The notes below the pieces were generated by a model. The model was not told the DNA's origin and ran no database searches. It saw only the letters and a program-made list of their open reading frames with translations. From Novosphingobium sp. (GTDB lineage Bacteria > Pseudomonadota > Alphaproteobacteria > Sphingomonadales > Sphingomonadaceae): a stretch of 64,000 nucleotides of DNA. This document shows positions 17,636 through 25,997 of the stretch, in pieces. The stretch covers positions 2,170,001 through 2,234,000 of the forward strand of contig NZ_JBCNLP010000001.1 in assembly GCF_039595395.1 (NCBI RefSeq). Direction: 5' to 3'. A program made the position numbers and the translations under genes. Numbering within the stretch: position 1 is the first letter of the stretch; every line of letters starts with the position of its first letter.

Positions 17636-18153
17636 GCGACATCCTCTCCGACAGCGGCCTGCCTGCCGTGCAGCGCGTGGTCACCGGGCACAATGAGGAT
17701 GGCCGCGCCATCTTCAAATCCGAGGATATCAGCCCCACAAAAATGATCCCCTCGGGCGATGCCAGCTTCCTGACGATCTGGACGACCGAAACCGTCCCCG
17801 CCGACAACAATGACGAGCGCGACGGTCGCGATCTGCCCACCGGCCTCACGCTGGAGCGTGGCAGCGTGATCCGCATCACCGATATGCTGCCCGGCAAGGA
17901 AAGCCCGATGCACCGCACCAACAGCATCGACTATGGCATCGTGCTGAAGGGCGAGATCGAGCTGGAGCTGGAGGATGGCCGCAAGAAGACCATCCGTGAG
18001 GGCGGCATCATCATCCAGCGCGGCACCAACCATCTGTGGCGCAACACCACCGACAAGCCCACCCGCATCGCCTTCATCCTGATCGAGGCCCCGGCCTATC
18101 TGCATGAGGGCCAACCTCTGGACGAGGCCAAGCCCGAGCATGTCGCGCATTGA
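17632..18153 (+). CDS. Cupin-domain protein
   Basis: The 173-aa protein carries one cupin fold. SPMHRTNSIDYGIVLKGEIELEL is split across cupin motif 1, and GGIIIQRGTNHLWRNTTD is motif 2. One His of motif 1 (MHR) and the motif 2 His (TNH) are present. It could be a small metal-dependent enzyme or a ligand-binding protein acting on an intermediate. It overlaps the genes on both sides (ATGA and TGATG), so it is produced with the FAH enzyme and the SDR. It is too small to be a gentisate dioxygenase of the usual two-domain type. Confidence 0.82.
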   Translation: MSDILSDSGLPAVQRVVTGHNEDGRAIFKSEDISPTKMIPSGDASFLTIWTTETVPADNNDERDGRDLPTGLTLERGSVIRITDMLPGKESPMHRTNSIDYGIVLKGEIELELEDGRKKTIREGGIIIQRGTNHLWRNTTDKPTRIAFILIEAPAYLHEGQPLDEAKPEHVAH

Positions 18154-18911
18154 TGAGCGCACCAGACTTCGGGCTGAGAGGCCGCGCCGCCCTGATCACC
18201 GGCTCCACCCGCGGCATTGGCCTCGCCATCGCACAGGGCATGATCGCGGCGGGCGCCCGCGTGATGATCTCCAGTGAGGATGCCGGGGATACCGCAAGCG
18301 TCGCCGCCGAACTGGGCATGCCGGGCATTGCCTGCGATGTCGCCGATGATCATGCGCTGGGGCATCTTGTCTCCGGCACGGTGGCGGAGCTGGGCGGCCT
18401 CGACATTCTGGTCTGCAATGCCGGCATCACCGGGCGTCCCGGCCGGTTCGAGACCGTGGATATGGCCGATTACGCCCGCGTCATGGCGGTCAACCTGCGC
18501 AGTCAGGTGGTGCTGACCGGCCTGGCCCTGCCGCATGTGGCGGAGCGCCAGGGCAGCGCGGTGCTGATGTCCAGCCTGTCGGGCCTGCGTGGGAACGGGG
18601 CGATCAATGCCTATGCTCTGGCCAAGGCGGGGGTGGCGCAATTGGCGCGCAATCTGGCGGTGGAATGGGGGCCCAGAGGCGTGCGGGTCAATGCCATCTC
18701 GCCGGGCTTTATCGCCACCGAACTGTCGCAACCCTTGCTGGACAACGAAGCCTTTATGGCCCGCCGCATGGCCATGACACCCCTGCGCCGCCCCGGCACG
18801 CCGGAGGAGGTGGCGGGCGCCGCGATCTTTCTGGCCAGCCCGGCGGCTGGCTTTGTCACCGGCCATAATCTGGTGGTGGACGGGGGCACGCTGATCACCG
18901 ACGGCAGTTGA
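18153..18911 (+). CDS. Short-chain dehydrogenase/reductase
   Basis: The 252-aa classical SDR has TGSTRGIG near residues 16-23, CNAGITG and MSSLSG. The catalytic pair is Tyr154/Lys158 in YALAK, with the C-terminal pattern TGHNLVVDGG. It starts at the ATG of a TGATG overlap with the cupin. It is the third gene of the FAH-cupin-SDR operon and precedes an MFS carrier by about 100 bp. It likely oxidises or reduces a pathway alcohol or ketone. Cofactor preference is not certain. Confidence 0.88.
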   Translation: MSAPDFGLRGRAALITGSTRGIGLAIAQGMIAAGARVMISSEDAGDTASVAAELGMPGIACDVADDHALGHLVSGTVAELGGLDILVCNAGITGRPGRFETVDMADYARVMAVNLRSQVVLTGLALPHVAERQGSAVLMSSLSGLRGNGAINAYALAKAGVAQLARNLAVEWGPRGVRVNAISPGFIATELSQPLLDNEAFMARRMAMTPLRRPGTPEEVAGAAIFLASPAAGFVTGHNLVVDGGTLITDGS

Positions 18912-19014
18912 GCCAGCCCCTCCTGCCGCATCGATCAACAGGCTGCGGAACAATGGATTGGACAAGGACGCCATAAAGGCGTGACTGCGCAGCATATAAA
19001 GGAAAGGGAGATGT

Positions 19015-20259
19015 ATGCCTGGGGATGATATCCCGCCGGGGAGCCCGTCAGGCGCGAGAGTGACGGTGATGACCGGCTTTTCGCTGCTGCTGCCGATCAC
19101 GCTTTCCACCATGGCGATTGTGCTGCTGGCGCCGATCCTGCCGCAGATCATGCAGAATTTCAGCGCGGTGCCCGGCTATGACTATTGGGTGCCGATGATC
19201 CTGACGATCCCGGCGCTCTGCGTGGCCCTGTTCTCGCCCGTCGCGGGCATGCTGGGGGACCGCTTCGGGCGCCGCCGGCTGCTCATCGGCAGCTTCGTGG
19301 TCTATGGCGTGGTGGGCATCGCCCCGGTGTTCCTGCAGGACCTGACCGCCATTCTGATCAGCCGCGTCGGCGTGGGCCTGGCCGAGGCGCTGATCATGGT
19401 GCTCTCCACCACGATGATCGGCGACTGTTATCAGGGTGCCGCACGCGACAAATGGCTGGCCGGGCAGACGGCCTTTGCCTCCATGTCGGCGCTGATCTTC
19501 TTCAATGTGGGCGGCCAGTTGGGCGCGCATGGCTGGCGCATGCCGTTCTGGGTCTACAGCTCGGCATTGGTGATGATGGCGCTGGTGATCCTCTTCACCC
19601 GCGAACCCGAAAACGGCGAGAACAGCCTTGCCGACGGGGCGCATCATGGCGCCCGGCCGCCTTTCCCCTGGGGCCGCATCGGGACAATCATGGGGATCAC
19701 CCTCTATGGCTCGGTGTTCTTTTACACGGTGCAGATCCAGGCCTCGCGCGGGCTCAATGTGTTGGGCGTGACCGATCCCGCGCAGGCCGGTTTTCTGACC
19801 TCTGTCGCCAGCATCGGCGTGCCTCTGGGCACTTTCATCTATTCGCGGATCGGGCGCTGGCCGGTGCAGCGCCTGTTGGTGCTGGAATTTGCCCTGCTGG
19901 CGATCGGCTTTTTGACGATGGGCCGGGCGAGCGCCCCGAACGGCTTCCTGATCGGATGCTTCTTCAACCAGTTGGGCGCGGGCATGTTGCTGCCCACCTT
20001 GCTGGTCTGGGCCATGAGCCTGCTGCCCTTTGATATCCGCGCGCGCGGTGCCGGGCTGTGGCAGGCCTCTTTCGCTTTGGGACAATTCCTCAGCCCGGTG
20101 GTGGTGACCTTTATCACCCGGCAGGTGGGCGGGTTGCTGGGCGCTTTCACTGTGCTGTCGGCGGGAGCGGTGATCGGGCTGGTTCTGGTGCTGCTGGTTG
20201 CGGGGCGCGTGTCTCGCCCCGACACGGCTGCCTCCATCAAGGGCATGCTTCATGGCTGA
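19015..20259 (+). CDS. MFS transporter
   Basis: The 414-aa membrane protein shows about 12 hydrophobic segments. The typical MFS loop GDRFGRRRLL lies between segments 2 and 3. The last residues overlap the next SDR start by 8 bases. It probably carries the pathway substrate or a product across the inner membrane; sphingomonad catabolic islands often pair a TonB receptor with an MFS importer. The start at 19015 follows AAAGGGAG. The family assignment is clear but direction and ligand are inferred. Confidence 0.85.
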   Translation: MPGDDIPPGSPSGARVTVMTGFSLLLPITLSTMAIVLLAPILPQIMQNFSAVPGYDYWVPMILTIPALCVALFSPVAGMLGDRFGRRRLLIGSFVVYGVVGIAPVFLQDLTAILISRVGVGLAEALIMVLSTTMIGDCYQGAARDKWLAGQTAFASMSALIFFNVGGQLGAHGWRMPFWVYSSALVMMALVILFTREPENGENSLADGAHHGARPPFPWGRIGTIMGITLYGSVFFYTVQIQASRGLNVLGVTDPAQAGFLTSVASIGVPLGTFIYSRIGRWPVQRLLVLEFALLAIGFLTMGRASAPNGFLIGCFFNQLGAGMLLPTLLVWAMSLLPFDIRARGAGLWQASFALGQFLSPVVVTFITRQVGGLLGAFTVLSAGAVIGLVLVLLVAGRVSRPDTAASIKGMLHG

Positions 20260-20965
20260 TCGTCTGGCAGGCAAGCTGGCGGTGGTGACCGGGGCCGCCC
20301 ATGGCATCGGGCAGGGCGTGGCGCAGATCTTCCGTCAGGAGGGGGCTACGGTCATCGGCATCGACCGAGCCGGGGCCGACCGGGATTGCGATCTGCTGGA
20401 TGAGGAGGCGGTCAGGGCGCTGTTTCTCGCCATCGGGCAGGAGCATGGGCGGATCGACATTCTGGTCAATGCGGCGGCCTTTGCGGTCTTCGACTGGATC
20501 GAGACGCTGAGCTATGCCGATTGGAAGGTCACTCTGGCCGGCGAACTGGACATCGTCTTCCTGCCGACGCAGGCCGCATGGCCATGGCTGAAGGCTAGCG
20601 GGCGGGCCAGCGTGATCAATTTCGGCAGCGCGAACGCGCGTCATGCTCTGGAAGGCTCACCGGCGCTGGCGCATTGCGCGGGCAAGGGCGGCGTGCTGGC
20701 CATGACCCGTCAACTGGCGATGGAGGGCGCGCCGCATGGCATTCGCGCCAACACCATCGCGCCGGGCTTCATCCGCACGGAGGCCACCGCGCGCCACCTC
20801 GATCAGGACCCGACGTTTCGCGACAAGGTGCTGGCCAAGAACATGCTCAAGCAGCTTGGAGAGCCGCAGGATATCGCCTGGGCCGCTGTCTGGCTGGGCA
20901 GCGATGAGGCGCGCTATGTCACGGCAGGGGATTTCCCCGTCGATGCCGGTTGCACGGGCTGGTAG
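20252..20965 (+). CDS. SDR-family protein with His in place of catalytic Tyr
   Basis: The 237-aa protein has the cofactor motif TGAAHGIG and NAAAF, with Ser126 (FGSANAR) where the SDR serine lies. At the usual YxxxK it reads AHCAGKGG: His141 replaces Tyr and Lys145 is kept. The C-terminus (FPVDAGCTGW) is of normal length. The base context is clean, so this is not a frameshift. It may have altered chemistry, act on an activated substrate, or be a non-catalytic relative. It overlaps the MFS gene end and is the last gene of the island, convergent with soxR. Confidence 0.82.
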   Translation: MADRLAGKLAVVTGAAHGIGQGVAQIFRQEGATVIGIDRAGADRDCDLLDEEAVRALFLAIGQEHGRIDILVNAAAFAVFDWIETLSYADWKVTLAGELDIVFLPTQAAWPWLKASGRASVINFGSANARHALEGSPALAHCAGKGGVLAMTRQLAMEGAPHGIRANTIAPGFIRTEATARHLDQDPTFRDKVLAKNMLKQLGEPQDIAWAAVWLGSDEARYVTAGDFPVDAGCTGW

Positions 20966-20969
20966 GCTT

Positions 20970-21488
20970 TCACCCGGAGGTTGAGGCCCTCGGCGGTTCG
21001 GCCAGAAGCCGCGCACCGGGCCCCTCGGCTGACAGCGCATCGCCTGGGTTGCGCAGCGGGCAGTCCTCCAGCGACAGGCAGCCGCAGCCGATGCAACTGT
21101 CGAGCTGATTGCGCAACTGGATCAGGCTGGTGATCCGCTCATCCAGCATGGCGCGCCATTCGCGGTTGAGCGCATCCCATTGTGCCGCCGTGATGGGGGT
21201 GGACTGATAGCGGTCCATATGTTCCTTGATCAGCGCCAGCGGCAGGCCCGCGCGCTGGGCGACGCGGATGATCGCCACACGGCGCAGCACGCGCCGACCA
21301 TAGCGGCGCTGATTGCCGGTGGTGCGCCAGCCTTCGATCAAACCCTTTTTCTCGTAGAAATGGATCGTCGAGACGGGCACGCCGCTGCGTTGAGCCACTT
21401 CGCCCACGGTCAGGGAGGGATGTGCGTTCAGTGTGGTATTCCTTATCCAATGTTCAGGTTTGATAGGGGGTGTCGCCTCATCATCCAA
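20970..21488 (-). CDS. soxR: Redox-sensitive MerR-family regulator SoxR
   Basis: The protein carries an N-terminal MerR helix-turn-helix (VGEVAQRSGVPVSTIHFYEKKG) split across residues 28-49, a coiled-coil dimerisation helix, and the C-terminal iron-sulfur motif with Cys132, Cys135, Cys137 and Cys143 (CX2CXCX5C). Oxidation of its [2Fe-2S] cluster by redox-cycling compounds or superoxide activates one promoter. The start is uncertain. TTG at 21488 gives 172 aa without a visible ribosome-binding site. A CTG at 21431 behind AAGGA would give about 153 aa, the usual SoxR length. It is divergent from the efflux genes, with a soxbox between them. Confidence 0.93.
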   Translation of the reverse strand: MDDEATPPIKPEHWIRNTTLNAHPSLTVGEVAQRSGVPVSTIHFYEKKGLIEGWRTTGNQRRYGRRVLRRVAIIRVAQRAGLPLALIKEHMDRYQSTPITAAQWDALNREWRAMLDERITSLIQLRNQLDSCIGCGCLSLEDCPLRNPGDALSAEGPGARLLAEPPRASTSG

Positions 21489-21525
21489 TCAGAAAAACTT
21501 GGAGGAAAAATCGGAAATTCCGATC

Positions 21526-21556
21526 TTGACCTCAAGTTTGGTTGAGGTTGTATGGA
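21526..21556 (+). promoter_or_regulatory. SoxR operator and 19-bp-spacer promoter
   Basis: The palindrome CCTCAAGTTTGGTTGAGG (21530-21547) matches the classic SoxR box. It sits between TTGACC (-35, 21526-21531) and TATGGA (-10, 21551-21556). The spacer is 19 bp, the overlong spacing that MerR-type activators correct by DNA distortion. It reads toward the 45-codon ORF and the RND efflux genes and lies about 40 bp from the soxR frame. Confidence 0.88.
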
Positions 21557-21619
21557 GCGTGTCGGCCTGCTTCCCGGCAGGCCCCTCTGCCCCGGCGGAG
21601 GCATCCTGAGGAGGCCGAC

Positions 21620-21757
21620 ATGATCCTGTTCTACCAACCGCTCAACCCGCAGACCTGCCCCAACTTGCAGGTTTGGCGGCGCGAAACGGTCACTGTCGAG
21701 ACCTCGGGATCGCCCAAAGCGATAGCCGATAGCTCCAGCCGGGGCGCAGAGCGGTGA
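21620..21757 (+). CDS. Short ORF (45 codons) between soxbox promoter and efflux adaptor
   Basis: The ATG at 21620 follows GAGGAGG at ideal spacing, and its stop TGA overlaps the GTG start of the adaptor (GTGA). The peptide begins MILFYQPLNPQTCPNLQVW and ends in a Ser/Arg-rich tail, with no membrane segment. It could be a real small protein, or a leader that couples translation to the adaptor. I do not recognise a family. Confidence 0.5.
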   Translation: MILFYQPLNPQTCPNLQVWRRETVTVETSGSPKAIADSSSRGAER

Positions 21758-22869
21758 CGGCTGTGGAGGAGAACAGGCAAGGCGCGCCCCTGCGGATCAT
21801 GGCGATCACAGCTCTGGGCCTGATCGTCCTGCTGGGCGGATTGTTCGCATGGCGCATGATGCGCAGCCGCAACCATCAGGAATGGCAGCAGCAGGCCGTG
21901 CCGGTCGCCGCCGTCGAGGTGCTGCCGCGCGAGGTCCCGGCATCGATCGAAGCAGTGGGCGCCCTGACCGCCGTGCGCGAGGTGGTGCTCTCGCCCGAAG
22001 TGGCCGGGCGCATTTCCGCGATCCGCTTCGCCGCCGGGGATCGGGTGAGTGCCGGCACGCTGCTCGTGCAGCTTTATGACGGGCCGGAACAGGCCGACCG
22101 TCAGGCCGCGGCCGCCAAGGCCGGTTTCGTTCAGGCACAATTCGACCGTTCACAGGGGCTGGCATCGAGCGGCGCGGAATCGCGCGAATTGCTCGAACAG
22201 CGCCGTGCCGACCGTGATCAGGCTGCCGCCGCCGTCCGCCAGATTGAGGCAAGGCTGGTGCAAAAACAGGTGCGCGCGCCCTTTGCCGGTCAGATCGGCA
22301 TCCGCCGGGTCAACCTTGGGCAATATCTCAACCCCGGTGACACGGTGGCGACGCTGACCGCGCTGGACCAGCTTTATGTCGACTTCGCCGTGCCTCAGCA
22401 GGAACTGACCCGGTTGAAGCCGGGCATGCAGCTTGCCGTGACCAGCGATGCCTTTCCAGGCCGCAGCTTCACCGCCCGCGTCAATGCCGTGGAGCCCGCC
22501 ATCGGCAAGGATACGCGCAATGTGACGGTGCAGGCGCAACTGGCCAATCCGGACCTCGCTTTGCGCCCCGGCATGTATGTCACCGCCGCTCTGGCCCTGG
22601 CGCCGCATAAGGATGCCTTGCTGGTGCCCGCCACCGCGATCCAGACCTCGGCGCAGGGCGACAGCGTGATCGCCATTCGCGGTCAGCATGCGAAGACCGG
22701 GGGCAGCGCGGAGGTCGTCCCCGTGCAGACCGGCGCGCGCATGGGCAATGCGGTGATCGTTACCAGCGGGCTGCGCGCGGGCGACGTTATCGTCGCGGAC
22801 GGCCCGTCGCGGGTTCAGCCGGGCGCGCAGGTCAAGGTCGTGCGCCATGTTTCGCAGGAGGGGCGCTGA
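21754..22869 (+). CDS. RND efflux periplasmic adaptor (membrane fusion protein), MexH-like
   Basis: The 371-aa protein has an N-terminal membrane anchor (about residues 14-35), a lipoyl-type domain (VVLSPEVAGRISAIRFAAGD), an alpha-hairpin, and the barrel region YVDFAVPQQELTRL. It bridges the inner-membrane RND pump and the outer-membrane factor. The start is GTG, overlapping the preceding short ORF. SoxR-dependent MexGHI-OpmD in Pseudomonas has the same regulator and gene order from adaptor to outer-membrane factor, but no DoxX-like mexG is seen here. The likely cargo is redox-active compounds, inferred from SoxR control. Confidence 0.88.
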   Translation: MTAVEENRQGAPLRIMAITALGLIVLLGGLFAWRMMRSRNHQEWQQQAVPVAAVEVLPREVPASIEAVGALTAVREVVLSPEVAGRISAIRFAAGDRVSAGTLLVQLYDGPEQADRQAAAAKAGFVQAQFDRSQGLASSGAESRELLEQRRADRDQAAAAVRQIEARLVQKQVRAPFAGQIGIRRVNLGQYLNPGDTVATLTALDQLYVDFAVPQQELTRLKPGMQLAVTSDAFPGRSFTARVNAVEPAIGKDTRNVTVQAQLANPDLALRPGMYVTAALALAPHKDALLVPATAIQTSAQGDSVIAIRGQHAKTGGSAEVVPVQTGARMGNAVIVTSGLRAGDVIVADGPSRVQPGAQVKVVRHVSQEGR

Positions 22870-22870
22870 G

Positions 22871-25800
22871 ATGGCCTTCACAGACCTGTTCATTCGCCGC
22901 CCGATCCTCTCCATCGTGGTCAGCCTGCTGATTTTTCTGGTGGGGCTCAGCGCGGTGTTCGCGCTGCAGATCCGGCAATATCCGCGCATGGAAAGCGCGA
23001 CGATCACCATCGATACCGCGCTGCCCGGCGCCACGCAGGATGTGATGCAGGGCTTTGTCACCACGCCCATCGCGCAATCCATCGCGACGGCGGCGGGGAT
23101 CGAATATCTCACCTCCACCTCGACGCAGGGCAAGAGCCATATCGCCGCCAAGCTGGTGCTGAACGCCAATGCCGACCGGGCGATGACCGATATTCTCGCC
23201 AAGGTGCAGCAGGTGAAATACCGCCTGCCCAGCGGTGTGACCGATCCGGCGATTGCCAAGATCACCGATGGCGCTTCGGCGGTACAATATCTGGCCTTCA
23301 CCAGCGACCGTCTGTCCTCATCGCAGATCGCTGATTTCGTGAACCGCGTGGCACGGCCGCTGATTACCTCAGTACCGGGCGTGGCTTCGGCCGAGATCAG
23401 CGGCGGTGCGCCTCTGGCCATGCGTATCTGGGTCGATCCGGTAAAGCTGACCGGGCGCGGCATGAGCGCCAGCGATATCGGCAATGCCCTGCGCGCCAAC
23501 AATGTGCAGGCCGCGCCGGGGCAACTCAAGGGCGGCAACACGGCGATCAACATCACGGCGGGTACCGATCTGCGCGATGTCGACTCCTTCCGCCAGATGG
23601 TGGTGAAAAGCGGCGCCGATGACAGCATTGTGCGCCTTGGCGATGTCGCCACGGTGGAGCTGGGCGCGCAGAATTACGATGCGCGCTCGCTGTCCTCGGG
23701 CCGCGCGGCGGTCTGCATCGCCATCGCCCCCACGCCCGACGGCAATCCGCTCGAGATCGTGGCAGGCGTGAAGGCGCTGTTGCCGCAGATGCAGCGCGTG
23801 GCGCCGCCGGGGCTCAAGGTCATCAGCCAGTTCGACACCGCCCATTTCGTGGAAGCCTCCATCGATGAGGTGGTGCATACCCTGCTCGAAGCGCTGGCGA
23901 TCGTGGTGGCGGTGATCTTCCTGTGCCTGGGCTCGCTGCGCACCGTGCTGATCCCGGTGGTGACCATTCCGCTGTCGATCCTCGGCGCCGCCGCGCTGAT
24001 GCTGGCCTTCGGCTTCAGCGTCAACCTGCTGACCCTGCTGGCGATGGTGCTGGCGATCGGTCTGGTGGTGGACGACGCCATCGTGGTGGTGGAGAACATC
24101 CACCGCCATATCGAGGAAGGCGCCGGCCCCTGGCGGCGGCGCTGATCGGCGCGCGCGAAGTGGCGGGGCCGGTGATCGCCATGACCCTCACGCTGGCGGC
24201 GGTCTACGCGCCGATCGGCCTGATGGGCGGGCTGACCGGCGCGCTGTTCCGCGAGTTCGCCTTGACGCTGGCCGGCGCGGTGGTGGTATCCGGCGTGGTC
24301 GCGCTGACGCTGTCGCCGGTGATGAGTTCTCTTCTACTGCCGGCCAAACAGAGCGAAGGGCGCGTGGCGCGCGCCGCCGAGTGGTTCTTCGGCGGCCTGA
24401 CGCGGCGCTATGCGCGCGCGCTGGATTTCTCGCTGCACCACCGTTGTCGGCGCGCGGCGCGGTGTTGCTGGCGGTGCTGGTGATGATGGCCAGCCATTGT
24501 CGTCTTCTTCACCGGATGCCGCAGCGCGAACTGGCGCCGACCGAGGATCAGGCCATCGTACTGACCGCGATCAAGGCGCCGCAGCACGCCAACCTGGACT
24601 ATGTCGAGCGTTTTGCGTACAAGCTGGACGAGGTTTACAACCGCATGCCGGAAACCGAAAGCCGCTGGATCATCAACGGCAGCGACGGCACCGCGTCCGG
24701 CATCGGCGGCATCAACCTGACGCTGTGGCAGGCGCGCCAGCGCTCGGCGTCGGCCAGATCCAGGCCGAGATCACCGGCAGGAGCGCTGCGGTCACCGGCG
24801 TCTATGCCACCGCCTTTCAGGACAGTCCCCTGCGCTGCCGGGCTCCACCGGCGGGCTGCCGGTGCAGATGGTGCTGCGCTGCGCCGCAGGACTACCCGGA
24901 GCTCTACCGCACCCTGGAAGCGATCAAGCGGCGCGGCATGGGGCAGCGGCCTGTTTCGCCTTGGTGGACAGCGATCTGGCCTACGACAGCCCGCTGGCGG
25001 AGGTGCGATCGACCGTGCCAAGGCCAACAGCCTGGGCATCCGCATGGAGCGACATCGGCGAATCGCTGGCGGTGCTGGTGGGCGAAAACTACGTCAACCG
25101 CTTCGGCATGGACGGGCGCTCCTACGATGTGATCCCGCAGGTCCCGCAGGACAGGCGCCTGACGCCCGACAACCTCGGCGCTTTCTATGTGAAGTACGTT
25201 CGCACGCAGGACAATACGCTGGTGCCGCTCTCCACCGTGGTGTCGGTGGCCGTTAAGGTCCGCAGCCCAACAAGCTGACCCAGTTCAACCAGCTGAACGC
25301 GGCCACGCTCTCGGCCATCCCGGCGCCCGGCGTGACGATGGGCCAAGCGGTGGACTTCCTCGAAGGCCGCAGCCTCTGCCTCCGGGCATGAGCGTCGACT
25401 GGCTCGGCGAACCGCCGCCAATATGTGCAGGAAGGCAACCGGCTGACCGTCTCCTTCGCCTGTCGCGCTGGTGGTGATCTTCCTGGTGCTGGCCGCGCAG
25501 TTCGAGAGCCTGCGCGATCCGCTGATCATCCTGGTCACCGTGCCGCTGTCGATCTGCGGCGCGCTGGTGCCGCTGTGGCTGGGCTACGCCACGCTGAACA
25601 TCTACACCCAGATCGGGCTGGTGACCCTGATCGGGCTGATCAGCAAGCACGGCATTCTGATGGTCGAGTTCGCCAACGAACTGCAGATGCATCAGGGGTT
25701 GACGCGGCGCGCCGAGGCGATCGGCGCCAGGCCGCCGCCGTGCGCCTGCGCCCGGTGCTGATGACCACCGCGGCGATGGTGGCCGGCCTGGTGCCGCTGC

Positions 25801-25997
25801 TGTTCGCCAGCGGCGCCGGCGCGGCCAGCCGCTTCGCGATCGGCATCGTGGTGATCGTGACCGGCATGCTGGTGGGCACGCTGTTCACCCTGTTCGTGCT
25901 GCCCACGGTCTACACGCTGCTGGCCGGTGATCATCGGCGCAAGGAGGCCCACCAGCCCACCGTGGACGCGCAGGAAGGGGAGATGGCCCATGCGTAA
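22871..25997 (+). pseudogene. RND multidrug efflux pump (MexI-like), interrupted by clustered frameshifts
   Basis: The span of 3127 bases is the normal length for a roughly 1040-aa RND pump. It starts with MAFTDLFIRRPILSIVV and ends with VLPTVYTLLAGDHRRKE. The first 420 codons are intact, including VVDDAIVVVENIHRH. From 24130 the reading frame changes about 16 times (near 24130, 24440, 24492, 24514, 24748, 24832, 24881, 24945, 24954, 25006, 25047, 25260, 25372, 25413, 25462 and 25728), yet each piece stays RND-like. Examples are LAPTEDQAIVLTAIKAPQ, FGMDGRSYDVIPQVPQD and GLISKHGILMVEFANELQ. It is clean again from about 25730 to the stop. As written it cannot make a pump. The dense, protein-preserving indels look more like local consensus errors than decay. 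Confidence 0.85.

Noticed and set aside
22871..25997. Interpreting the pump as several separate small genes
   Set aside because: The pieces join into one RND protein of normal length and order, so they are one interrupted gene.
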